Shown here: piece after piece, positions 47,633-55,671 of the stretch | Numbering within the stretch: position 1 is the stretch's first letter | Layout of the letters: each line of letters opens with the position of its first letter | Assembly (NCBI RefSeq): GCF_001182045.1 | Contig: NZ_CVTY01000005.1 | Coordinates: 372,001 to 436,000, forward strand | Length of the DNA stretch: 64,000 nt | From: Dakarella massiliensis | GTDB taxonomy: Bacteria; Pseudomonadota; Gammaproteobacteria; Burkholderiales; Burkholderiaceae_F | Reading direction: 5' to 3' | Notes under the pieces: model-generated | What the model saw: only the letters and a program-made list of their open reading frames with translations | The model's database searches: none | What the model was told of the DNA's origin: nothing | Program-made: the position numbers and the translations under genes

Positions 47633-49072
47633 ATGGATATGTCTTTGAATAAGCTGAAAGTTGGTATTGTTGCCGGCATTCTGCCGCAGGCCGCGGTTGA
47701 ACTGAAGACCCGGCTGATCGCGGAAGCTCAGAAGCTCGGACGTCCGGTCGAAGTGGTTATGGACTGGGAGCCGCCGAGAAAAGACGCACCGGATCCCCTG
47801 TTTCATCTGCGCGATCAGAAGATGCTGTCGCTTGACGCGTCGATCCGGCTCCAGAAAGAGGGGGTTGATCTGATTCTTCTGCCCTGCGTTGCGGTCCAGA
47901 AATTCCTGGATGAACTGCAGGTTGAAATCACTACGCCGGTGCTTGACTGGCTTTCCGCGATCGGAGAGGAACTGAAGGTTTCGGGCGTGAAAAAGGTGGG
48001 CGTTCTGAAGTGTGCCTACGCACAGTGCTCGGCTTCCTCCCACGCGAGAATCTTTGCCGGCGGCGCAGAACCGGTTCCGGCTGACGAAGAAGCTCAGAAG
48101 CTGACCGGGCAGGCGATCGCGGAAATCAAGGCATCCGGTGTAACCGATAAAGCGGTTGAGCTGCTTGCCGCGGCTGCCGGACGGCTGGGAACCGTGGATG
48201 CGGTGCTTCCGATGAATGAGGCTGTGGCGCTCGCCGCTCCGAAACTCGCCGAAAAAGGCATTCCGGTTCTCGATACGATCGGGATCCTCGCGAAAGCGGC
48301 AGCCGCTTCGGAACCGAAGCCGTTGCCGAAGCCCTTCAAACTGGGTCTGATCGGCGGACTTGGACCGGCGGCGACAGTGGATCTCTTTAATAAGATCGTG
48401 AAGGCGACCCCTGCGAAGACGGATCAGGAGCATTTCAAGCTTGTGATTGAAGAGAATCCTCAGACCCCGGACCGTACCGCCTGCCTTCTTGAAGGCAAGA
48501 CCGATCCGACGATCTGCCTCTATCACTCAGCCAAGCGTCTCGAAGAGGATGGCTGCGACGCGATCATCATTCCCTGCAATACTGCCCACGCGTTCCTTCC
48601 TTATATGAAGCGTTACCTCAAGGTGCCTTTTGTTGATATGCAGCAGACGGCTCTAGAGGACATCGCTACCCGCTTCAAGGAACCCCGTATTGGTCTGCTG
48701 GCAACTTCCGGCACGATCAAGACCGGTATCTATTCGAAGAAGGCCGAGGCCATGGGACTGCCGCTCTTCACCCCGGATGAAGAGCATCAGAAACTCGTGA
48801 TGTCCGCGATTTACGGTTCCCAGGGCGCGAAGGCGGGATTCACGGAAGGTGTCTGCCGGGACGAACTTCTGAGCGCCGCGGAATATCTGGTCCGTGAATA
48901 TGCCTGCAATGTGCTGATTCTGGGGTGCACGGAACTGCCTCTGATTCTGGATGAGACAGACGAATTCCCGATTGCTGATACACGGGTTGCGATTGTCGAT
49001 CCGACAGCAGTTCTTGCCCGTAAGGTGGCAAAGCTCGCTATGAGCGAGAATAAGAAGCGCGGTACCCGGTAA
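47633..49072 (+). CDS. Two-domain aspartate/glutamate racemase-family protein
   Basis: Two Asp/Glu racemase-like domains in one chain (about 1-225 and 236-470). The C-terminal domain has both catalytic cysteines in canonical contexts (IPCNTAH, C315, and LGCTELPL, C432) and LGLIGGLGPAATVDL at its start. The N-terminal domain keeps the first (LLPCVAVQK, C85). Where the second motif should be it reads VLPMNEAVAL, with Met194 in place of Cys. So only the second domain is likely an active racemase. Such fusions may bind a second ligand or act as a regulatory subunit. A second ATG at 47639 has better spacing from GGGG. Confidence 0.82.
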   Translation: MDMSLNKLKVGIVAGILPQAAVELKTRLIAEAQKLGRPVEVVMDWEPPRKDAPDPLFHLRDQKMLSLDASIRLQKEGVDLILLPCVAVQKFLDELQVEITTPVLDWLSAIGEELKVSGVKKVGVLKCAYAQCSASSHARIFAGGAEPVPADEEAQKLTGQAIAEIKASGVTDKAVELLAAAAGRLGTVDAVLPMNEAVALAAPKLAEKGIPVLDTIGILAKAAAASEPKPLPKPFKLGLIGGLGPAATVDLFNKIVKATPAKTDQEHFKLVIEENPQTPDRTACLLEGKTDPTICLYHSAKRLEEDGCDAIIIPCNTAHAFLPYMKRYLKVPFVDMQQTALEDIATRFKEPRIGLLATSGTIKTGIYSKKAEAMGLPLFTPDEEHQKLVMSAIYGSQGAKAGFTEGVCRDELLSAAEYLVREYACNVLILGCTELPLILDETDEFPIADTRVAIVDPTAVLARKVAKLAMSENKKRGTR

Positions 49073-49102
49073 CAGCAGGCATCAGATTTTGTGCTTTCTG
49101 AA

Positions 49103-49136
49103 GGCGGGCTGCGGTGTCACTGCAGTCCGCCTTTTT
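49103..49136 (+). terminator. Terminator after the racemase-like gene
   Basis: GGCGGGCTGC pairs with GCAGTCCGCC (one G-T) around a 9-base loop, followed by TTTTT. Confidence 0.85.
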
Positions 49137-49168
49137 CTCAGAGAATTCTGAATGAAAGGAGTGCGCGG

Positions 49169-50065
49169 ATGGTAAAGACAAAGATTGAAAAGGCGGCCTT
49201 TATCGGCCTCGGTGTCATGGGCTACCCGATGGCGGGGCATCTGGCGAAGAGCGGTCTCAGCGTGACGGTTTATAACCGCACGAAGAGCAAGGCGGACCGC
49301 TGGGTGTCAGAGTTCGGGGGCAGGGCAGCCGCGACTCCCCGTGAGGCAGCCACTGGCGCTGATATTGTTTTTCTCTGTGTTGGGAACGATAACGATGTCC
49401 GCTCAGTAGTCTATGGAGAGGACGGAGTGCTGGCTGGCATGACGCCCGGCTCCATTCTCTGGGATGACACAACCGATTCCGCGCAGCTCGCGCGCGAGCT
49501 CTACACGGCGGCAAAAGAGAAGGGGGTGTCCTTCATTGACGCTCCGGTGTCAGGTGGTCAGTCTGGGGCTGAAAAGGGTGTGCTGACCGTCATGTGCGGC
49601 GGGGATGAGGGTGCCTTTGAGGCAGGAAAGGCGGCCGCGGCCGCGTTCTCCTGCGCGGTGACACGGATCGGGGAAGCCGGAGCCGGACAGCTCGCGAAGA
49701 TGGTGAATCAGATCTGCATTGCCGGTATTGTTCAGGGGCTTTCCGAAGCGGCTGCTTTTGGCATGAATGCCGGCCTTGATATGGATAAGGTGTTCAGCGT
49801 TCTGGAAAAAGGCGCCGCGGGTTCCTGGCAGATGGCGAACCGCGGAAAGACGATGGTCCGCGATCAGTTTGATTTCGGGTTTGCTGTCGACTGGATGAGA
49901 AAGGATCTCGGGATCGCGCTCAGCGAGGCTTCCAGAAATGGTTCCTCTCTTCCTCTCACTGCGCTCGTTGATCAGTTTTACGGCGAAGTCCAGCATCTTG
50001 GAGGACGCCGCTGGGATACATCGAGTCTGATCGCGCGTCTTCCGAGAAAAAAGCCCGGGTGCTGA
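49169..50065 (+). CDS. 3-hydroxyisobutyrate dehydrogenase / GarR-type beta-hydroxyacid dehydrogenase
   Basis: NAD(P)-dependent beta-hydroxyacid dehydrogenase of the 6-phosphogluconate-like superfamily. With ATG at 49169 (AAAGGAG eight bases upstream) it has 298 residues, beginning with the nucleotide-binding KAAFIGLGVMGYPMAGHLA. The substrate motif DAPVSGGQSGAEKGVLTVM and catalytic Lys in GAGQLAKMVNQI follow. Substrate candidates are 3-hydroxyisobutyrate, tartronate semialdehyde or succinic semialdehyde; sequence alone does not decide. It is a single gene after a terminator. Confidence 0.87.
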   Translation: MVKTKIEKAAFIGLGVMGYPMAGHLAKSGLSVTVYNRTKSKADRWVSEFGGRAAATPREAATGADIVFLCVGNDNDVRSVVYGEDGVLAGMTPGSILWDDTTDSAQLARELYTAAKEKGVSFIDAPVSGGQSGAEKGVLTVMCGGDEGAFEAGKAAAAAFSCAVTRIGEAGAGQLAKMVNQICIAGIVQGLSEAAAFGMNAGLDMDKVFSVLEKGAAGSWQMANRGKTMVRDQFDFGFAVDWMRKDLGIALSEASRNGSSLPLTALVDQFYGEVQHLGGRRWDTSSLIARLPRKKPGC

Positions 50066-50152
50066 ATCCTGAAACTTAAGAAGCTAAAATAACGGACTTT
50101 AGCGTTTAAGAAACGCTGCAACTCTGTTGTTTACTCATAAAGAAAATCTGCC

Positions 50153-52225
50153 ATGGCCGTTGAAAACGAAAACACTGCGCCGGTTAACTCAAACTTCATC
50201 CGCACGCTGATCGAGGAAGATATCGAGAAGGGAGCAACTGTTCCCAGAAAGTGGTGCGGTCATCCGGCTCCCTATTCCGAGCAGGTGAAGGGTGTGGATG
50301 ATCCGGCGAGAATCCGTACCCGCTTCCCTCCGGAGCCTAACGGATATCTGCATATCGGCCACGCAAAGAGCATCTGCATTAATTTCGGCATGGCCCGCGA
50401 CTTTGGCGGCTATGCGCATATGCGTTTTGATGATACGAACCCGGGAAAGGAAAGCCCTGAGTACGTGGAGTCCATCAAGGAAACCGTGAAGTGGCTGGGC
50501 TTCAGCTGGGAGCATAACGGTGAAAATGATCTTTTCTTCGCCAGCTCGTACTTCAAGTGGATGTACCAGTTTGCGGAGTACCTGATCCGCACCGGCTATG
50601 CCTATGTTGATGAGCAGACTCAGGAAGAAATGCGTGCGAACCGCGGCACGCTAACTGAGCCGGGCAAGGATTCACCGTTCCGCAACCGCAGCGTGGAGGA
50701 AAACCTCCGTGTCTTCCGCGAGATGCGTGACGGAAAGCACCCGGAAGGTTCCATGGTGCTTCGCGCGAAGATCGACATGGCAAGCCCCAACGTGAATCTC
50801 CGCGATCCGGCGATCTACCGTATCCGTTTCGCTGAGCATCAGGAAACGGGCAACGAATGGTGCATCTATCCGATGTACACCTTTGCTCATCCGATTGAGG
50901 ATTCGCTTGAGAACATCACACACTCCCTCTGCACGCTGGAGTTTGAGGATCAGCGCCCGTTCTACGACTGGGCGCTTGAGCGCGTCGTACCGGAATTGCG
51001 CACACCGCAGTATGAGGAAGCGAAGCAGATTCTGAAGGATATGTCGGAAGGCCGGGATGACCGCGCGGATGCGTTCCTTGCCCGCGTTGAGGAGTCGAAG
51101 GCGAAGCTTGGCATCACATCCGCTCCTGAAATCGCGATGGCGGAGATCCTTGCCCGTCATGGATCGGAGTCGCCGCTAGCTGCTGATGCCGCTGACCGGA
51201 AGGCCGCTTTCACCCTCCTTAATGAACATACGGAGAACTTCACTCCGGTGCTTCAGGCCGCGCTCGATGTCGTGCGCCCGAATTTCTTCATGCTGTCCCA
51301 TCAGCACGAATTCAACCGACTCAATATCACGAACGTGGTGCTTTCGAAGAGAAAACTGATCACGCTCGTGAAGGAAGGTCTGGTGGACGGCTGGGATGAT
51401 CCCCGTATGCCGACTCTCGTTGGTCTGCGCCACCGCGGCTATACCCCGGAATCGATCCGTAACTTCGTTGAGAAGAGCGGTGTCTCGAAGACCTCGAACA
51501 GCTGGATCGACTACTCGGTGCTCGAGAACAGCCTCCGTGAGGACCTGGATCAGAAGGCCGCCCGCCGCATGGCGGTTCTTCATCCGCTGAAGCTCGTGAT
51601 CGATAACTATCCTGAGAATCAGACGGAACTCATGGAAGCGAGCAATCATCCGAAGAACCCCGATATGGGCGTGCGCAGCATTCCCTTCTCGCGGGAACTC
51701 TGGATTGAAGAGAGTGACTTCAGCCTGGACCCGCCGAAAGGGTACAAGCGTCTGACGCTGCCGAAGGATGGCTCCCCCGCGAAGCCGGTTCGTCTCCGCG
51801 CCGCTTATATTATTCAGCCGGTTTCCTGCGAGACTGATGAAAACGGCCGCGTGACCGTGGTTCATGCCCAGTATTTCCCGGAGACGAAGAGCGGCTCGAC
51901 CGGTGCTGATACGGTGAAAGCAAAGGCCACGATCCACTGGGTCGACGCGAAGACGGCGCTTCCTGCTGAAATCCGCGTTTACGGACGACTCTTTGAGATG
52001 GAGCACCCCGAGTCAGCCGAGGCTGATTATCGGACGCTTCTGAATCCGAACTCAAAGGAGATCCTGAAGGGGTATGTCGAACCGTCACTTGCTGAGGCGA
52101 AGAAGGACGACAAGTTCCAGTTTGAGCGCAACGGTTATTTCGTTGCCGATCGGGTGGATTTCACCGGAGAGCATCCGGTTTTCAACCTCTCTGTGACGCT
52201 CCGCGACTCCAAGGGGAAGTTCTGA
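50153..52225 (+). CDS. glnS: Glutaminyl-tRNA synthetase with an internal insertion
   Basis: Charges tRNA-Gln. The class I motifs are clear: HIGH at residues 67-70 (GYLHIGHAKS) and the KMSKS equivalent LSKRKL near 397. At 690 residues it is about 120 longer than E. coli GlnRS. The extra length is an in-frame block at about 284-380, between the conserved TLEFEDQRPFYDWALE and HQHEFNRLNITNVVLSK, plus about 20 residues before HIGH and the C-terminal end. The C-terminal anticodon-binding beta-barrels look normal. An upstream 88-base gap contains two overlapping hairpins. Confidence 0.94.
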   Translation: MAVENENTAPVNSNFIRTLIEEDIEKGATVPRKWCGHPAPYSEQVKGVDDPARIRTRFPPEPNGYLHIGHAKSICINFGMARDFGGYAHMRFDDTNPGKESPEYVESIKETVKWLGFSWEHNGENDLFFASSYFKWMYQFAEYLIRTGYAYVDEQTQEEMRANRGTLTEPGKDSPFRNRSVEENLRVFREMRDGKHPEGSMVLRAKIDMASPNVNLRDPAIYRIRFAEHQETGNEWCIYPMYTFAHPIEDSLENITHSLCTLEFEDQRPFYDWALERVVPELRTPQYEEAKQILKDMSEGRDDRADAFLARVEESKAKLGITSAPEIAMAEILARHGSESPLAADAADRKAAFTLLNEHTENFTPVLQAALDVVRPNFFMLSHQHEFNRLNITNVVLSKRKLITLVKEGLVDGWDDPRMPTLVGLRHRGYTPESIRNFVEKSGVSKTSNSWIDYSVLENSLREDLDQKAARRMAVLHPLKLVIDNYPENQTELMEASNHPKNPDMGVRSIPFSRELWIEESDFSLDPPKGYKRLTLPKDGSPAKPVRLRAAYIIQPVSCETDENGRVTVVHAQYFPETKSGSTGADTVKAKATIHWVDAKTALPAEIRVYGRLFEMEHPESAEADYRTLLNPNSKEILKGYVEPSLAEAKKDDKFQFERNGYFVADRVDFTGEHPVFNLSVTLRDSKGKF

Positions 52226-52264
52226 TAACTAAGACTCTTTGCTGAGAATCCTGTATTGCCGATA

Positions 52265-52294
52265 GAACCCGGATGGGAAAAGCCATCCGGGTTC
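52265..52294 (+). terminator. Terminator after glnS
   Basis: A perfect 12-base stem GAACCCGGATGG / CCATCCGGGTTC has a 6-base loop, but the T tract after it is weak. Confidence 0.7.
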
Positions 52295-52314
52295 TATTAC
52301 TTTATAGGTATTTA

Positions 52315-52420
52315 TTCAGTTTTTTTAAACTTTCGGATATAATCTGCCGCTGATTTCTTACCTATTCTGGGCAGCAGGGGGACTACTGACTGCCCGGAAC
52401 CCAAATTCACTGGAGAGAAT
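52315..52420 (+). promoter_or_regulatory. Promoter and leader of the secreted fumarate reductase gene
   Basis: A perfect TATAAT -10 lies at 52338-52343; the -35 (TTCAGT) is weak, so an activator is possible. The leader of about 70 bases contains a hairpin GGGCAG (52369-52374) with CTGCCC (52390-52395), then GGAGAG before the ATG. No TTGAC-N4-GTCAA box is seen here. Confidence 0.5.
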
Positions 52421-53830
52421 ATGAAAAAAGCTTTGTTAGCTCTGGCTCTGACTGCCGCCTTTGGTGTCGCCAACGCGGCTCAGAATGTCAACACGGATGT
52501 CGTGATCGTCGGTGCCGGCGGTGCTGGTCTGGCTGCTGCGGTTGAGGCCCATGATCTTGGCGCCAAGGTGATCGTCGTCGAAAAGATGGCTTTCCCGGGC
52601 GGCAATACCACCCGCGCTGCTGGCGGCCTGAACGCTGCTGCCACGCCTCTGCAGCAGGCTAAGGGGATTTATGACACCCCCGAAATCATGTTCTTCGATA
52701 CGATGAAGGGCGGCCACTGGAAGAACAATCCGGAACTCGTCCGCGTGCTCGCTAACCACGCCAAGGATTCTGTTGACTGGCTGCTCGCCCTCGGCGGTGA
52801 CTTCCATGACGTCGGCCTGATGGCTGGTGCCACCAAGCCCCGTACGCATCGCCCGACCGGCGGCAACCTCGTTGGCCCGGAAGTGGTCCGCACGCTTTAC
52901 ACGGCTGCTGAAAACCGCAAGGTCGACATCCGCGTGAACACGAAGGCCGAAGAGATCCTGAAGAATGCCAAGGGTGCCGCTACTGGCATCAAGGTGAAGG
53001 GTCCGGAAGGTGAATACGTGATCAACGCCAAGGCTGTGGTGATCGCTGCCGGCGGTTTCGGCGCGAATAACGACATGGTTGCTCACTATGTTCCGCGTCT
53101 GAAGGGTTTCTCCACGACGAACCAGCCGGGCGCTACCGGCGACGGCATGATAATGGCTGAAAAGGCTGGTGCCAAGCTGATCGACATGACCGAGATCCAG
53201 ACCCACCCGACGGTGGTTCCGGGCAACGGCGAAATGATCACTGAAGCTGTCCGCGGCAACGGCGCCATCCTCGTGAATCACGAAGGCAAGCGCTTCTACA
53301 ACGAGCTCGAGACCCGCGACAACGTCTCTGCTGCCATCCTGAAGCAGACCGACAAGAACGCGTTCCTCTTCTTCGACTCTGATATGCAGAAGTCCCTGAA
53401 GGCTACGAATAACTACATCAAGCAGAGCTACGCCATCACGGGTAACTCCCTTGATGAAATCGCTGCCAAGATGAAGGTTCCGGCCGCTGCCCTCAAGCAG
53501 ACCATGACGGAATACGCCGCTGCCGTGGCTGCCAAGAACGACAAGCAGTTCGGCCGCGCTGACCTGCCCCGTCCGCTCAACAAGGCTCCGTTCTACGCCA
53601 TCATCGTGACCCCGGCCGTGCATCACTGCATGGGCGGTATCAAGATCGACACAAAGACCCAGGTCTATGGCCAGAACGGCCAGGTTATCCCGGGCCTCTT
53701 TGCGGCTGGTGAAGTGACCGGCGGCGTGCACGGCGGCAACCGTCTCGGCGGCAACGCTCAGGCTGATATCGTGACCTTCGGCCACATCGCTGGCCAGCAG
53801 GCCTACATCTACACCCGTCTCAACAAGTAA
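52421..53830 (+). CDS. Secreted FccA-like fumarate reductase flavoprotein (no haem domain)
   Basis: Periplasmic FAD enzyme that reduces fumarate to succinate. A Sec signal (cleavage near ANA, residue 19) is followed directly by the FAD-binding domain (VVIVGAGGAGLAAAVEAHDL); the tetraheme domain fused to Shewanella FccA is absent. Compared with the known FccA active site (H365, M375, T377, E378, R381, R402, H504, R544), the matching residues here are H262, M272, T274, E275, R278, R299, H401 and R441, and all spacings are identical. That argues for fumarate rather than urocanate. Electrons must come from another protein; the FMN-binding protein next door and the cytochrome at 2.5 kb are candidates. 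Confidence 0.93.
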   Translation: MKKALLALALTAAFGVANAAQNVNTDVVIVGAGGAGLAAAVEAHDLGAKVIVVEKMAFPGGNTTRAAGGLNAAATPLQQAKGIYDTPEIMFFDTMKGGHWKNNPELVRVLANHAKDSVDWLLALGGDFHDVGLMAGATKPRTHRPTGGNLVGPEVVRTLYTAAENRKVDIRVNTKAEEILKNAKGAATGIKVKGPEGEYVINAKAVVIAAGGFGANNDMVAHYVPRLKGFSTTNQPGATGDGMIMAEKAGAKLIDMTEIQTHPTVVPGNGEMITEAVRGNGAILVNHEGKRFYNELETRDNVSAAILKQTDKNAFLFFDSDMQKSLKATNNYIKQSYAITGNSLDEIAAKMKVPAAALKQTMTEYAAAVAAKNDKQFGRADLPRPLNKAPFYAIIVTPAVHHCMGGIKIDTKTQVYGQNGQVIPGLFAAGEVTGGVHGGNRLGGNAQADIVTFGHIAGQQAYIYTRLNK

Positions 53831-53864
53831 TCAGACGGCTGTATCCCTGAAAAAGGGTTGAAAA

Positions 53865-53900
53865 CAGACGCTTCTCCCTGAAAGGGGGAAGCGTTTGTTA
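53865..53900 (+). terminator. Terminator after the fumarate reductase gene
   Basis: CAGACGCTTCTCCC pairs with GGGGGAAGCGTTTG (G-T pairs allowed) and is followed by TTATTAATT. It separates the reductase from the FMN-binding protein gene. Confidence 0.7.
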
Positions 53901-54085
53901 TTAATTGGAATTAGGGGATAATGCTAGAGGGTAAATCTGACCCTCCACAAAGACTGACTTCGTATTATTATTACGCAGTCTCGGAAAAGGAATTCAGAAA
54001 CTGATTAAAGGCTGAGTTTCCGGACCGAAGTTTTCAGAGGCAAAAAACGCCTCGACATATCCCCCATTAATAGGAAGAAAACACC
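53895..54085 (+). promoter_or_regulatory. Promoter and structured leader of the FMN-binding protein gene
   Basis: TTGTTA (53895) and GATAAT (53917-53922) are 16 bases apart, a plausible sigma70 promoter that overlaps the terminator before it. The leader of about 150 bases has a hairpin GAGGGT / ACCCTC (53927-53945) and GAGGC / GCCTC (54037-54053). A GGAAGAAAA ribosome site precedes the ATG. It resembles no riboswitch I know. Confidence 0.45.
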
Positions 54086-54412
54086 ATGAAGAAACTGATC
54101 GTTCTCGCCGCTGCCGCTCTCCTCGCCGCTGGTGCCAACGCTGCTTACAAGGACGGCTCCTACACGGGTGAAGGCCAGGGCAAGTCTGGTCCCGTTAAGG
54201 TTCAGGTGACCGTTAAGGCCGGCAAGATCGCCTCCGTTAAGGTTCTCGAACAGAAAGAAACCCCGATGATCTTCAAGGGCGCTGAAGCCGGCGTTATCCC
54301 CGCGATCGTCAAGGCCAATGGCACGAAGGGTGTTGCTACCGTTTCCGGCGCCACGCTGTCCTCCAAGGGCATCATCGCCGCTACGAACGCTGCTCTCGCC
54401 AAGGCCAAGTAA
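54086..54412 (+). CDS. Secreted FMN-binding domain protein (covalent FMN carrier)
   Basis: A 108-residue protein: signal peptide (cleavage near ANA, residue 19) then a single FMN_bind domain. SGATLSS at residues 88-94, with T90, is the flavinylation motif to which ApbE attaches FMN as a phosphoester. Proteins of this type carry electrons between membrane quinol oxidoreductases and secreted reductases. It lies between the fumarate reductase and apbE, each separated by a terminator, so co-regulation is likely but not a single tight operon. Probable role: electron shuttle to the flavoprotein (inference). Confidence 0.9.
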   Translation: MKKLIVLAAAALLAAGANAAYKDGSYTGEGQGKSGPVKVQVTVKAGKIASVKVLEQKETPMIFKGAEAGVIPAIVKANGTKGVATVSGATLSSKGIIAATNAALAKAK

Positions 54413-54457
54413 TCTCTTCTTCCTTTAGGAAGATAGATTCTCTGTCTTAGAGACGGT

Positions 54458-54486
54458 AGGGCGCCCTCTGGGCGCCCTTATTTTTG
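54458..54486 (+). terminator. Terminator after the FMN-binding protein gene
   Basis: Stem AGGGCGCCC / GGGCGCCCT with a 3-base loop is followed by TATTTTT. Confidence 0.85.
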
Positions 54487-54512
54487 CAGATTCTGCTGGA
54501 GTTGTCCGATTT

Positions 54513-55586
54513 ATGATTTTCCGCCGTCATTTTCTTCAGGCGACGCTGCCCCTGATTGCCTCGGCTGCCGCGCCGGCTGCCTTTGCCGCTGTGAGCCAGG
54601 AGAGCGAGTTTTCCGCTCAGAAAACCACTTTCTCGATGGGCACCATGATTTTTCTTCAGGTCTACGCGCCTACGCAGGAAAAGGCCGATCTGTGGTTAGG
54701 GAAGGCGGATGATGAGATGAATCGCCTCGCCTCGCTGATGACCGTGCATGAGGCTGACAGTCCGCTGCTGGAGGTGATCCGTCACTCGGGAACCGATGTT
54801 GAGGTTCCACCGGAAGTGGCTGAGGTGGTAGAGGATTCCATTGTTGTTGCCCGGGAGTCTGATGGAGCGTTTGAACCCACTATTGGAAAGCTGGTTGATG
54901 TCTGGAAGATCGGTTTCGGCGGAAAGGCAGTTCCGAGTGAGGCGGCTATCCGTGAAGCCCTGAAGTACGTTGACTGGCGAAAGATCCGCGTGACCCGCCG
55001 GGATGGTAAGTGCTACATCTATATCGCGCCGGGCCAAGATATCGATATGGGCGGCATTGCGAAGGGCTATATCGGCACCAGGATGGCAGATTACCTGTCA
55101 GGCCTCGGCATGAAGCGGGGGCTTCTGAATCTCGGCGGTAACGTGGTGCTGATCGGTTCCGTTCCCGGGAACCGCCCCTGGAAGATCGGTCTCCAGCATC
55201 CGCTCGAGGAGCGGAACGGGTTCTTCGCTGTGGTTTCCGCTGAGAATGAATCCGTGATCACGTCGGGAGCCTACGAGAGAAAGCTGCAGACGCACGGGAA
55301 GACCTATGGACACATTCTGTCTCCTGTAACAGGTTACCCCGTGACGACTGACCTCTCCTCCGTCACTATCGTTGATAAGGATGGAGCGAAAGCGGATGCC
55401 TGGTGCACGGCGCTTTTTGCCATGGGCAAAAAGAAGTCTCTTGAGCTCCTCTCCCGCCGTCCGGATCTGGAAGCCATTCTGATGAGCGCTGACTGCAAGG
55501 CGGTCTATATGACGCCGGGGATCGCGAAGCGCTGCACGATCACGGAGCCCTTCGTGATTGAGCGCTCGGTTCTGGTCCGCGTCTGA
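54513..55586 (+). CDS. apbE: FAD:protein FMN transferase ApbE
   Basis: Exported flavin transferase that uses FAD to attach FMN to a Thr of target proteins, very probably the neighbouring SGATLSS protein. The 357 residues begin MIFRRHFLQATLPLIASAA, a likely Tat signal. The MGT motif (FSMGTMIFLQV) and the metal-binding DIDMGGIAKGYIG and DGAKADAWCTAL stretches are typical of ApbE. It follows the FMN-binding protein after a terminator and so may be transcribed by read-through or its own promoter. Confidence 0.94.
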   Translation: MIFRRHFLQATLPLIASAAAPAAFAAVSQESEFSAQKTTFSMGTMIFLQVYAPTQEKADLWLGKADDEMNRLASLMTVHEADSPLLEVIRHSGTDVEVPPEVAEVVEDSIVVARESDGAFEPTIGKLVDVWKIGFGGKAVPSEAAIREALKYVDWRKIRVTRRDGKCYIYIAPGQDIDMGGIAKGYIGTRMADYLSGLGMKRGLLNLGGNVVLIGSVPGNRPWKIGLQHPLEERNGFFAVVSAENESVITSGAYERKLQTHGKTYGHILSPVTGYPVTTDLSSVTIVDKDGAKADAWCTALFAMGKKKSLELLSRRPDLEAILMSADCKAVYMTPGIAKRCTITEPFVIERSVLVRV

Positions 55587-55607
55587 TTTATACGGATCGC
55601 GCGAAAA

Positions 55608-55647
55608 CAAACGCCTGAGGGATGGAAAATCCTTCAGGCGTTTTGTT
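55608..55647. terminator. Bidirectional terminator between apbE and fnr
   Basis: AAACGCCTGAGGGAT pairs with ATCCTTCAGGCGTTT (one mismatch) around GGAAA, and is followed by TTGTTT rightward. The genes converge here. Confidence 0.85.
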
Positions 55648-55671
55648 TACAGGGGGCTGCGGCGCAGAGAC

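Noticed and set aside
51002..51289. Intein in glnS
   Set aside because: The block is under 100 residues and lacks the Cys/Ser start, HNX end and the blocks expected of inteins.
52436..53785. Leftward open frame of 449 codons
   Set aside because: It is antisense to the FccA-like flavoprotein with conserved catalytic residues on the other strand.
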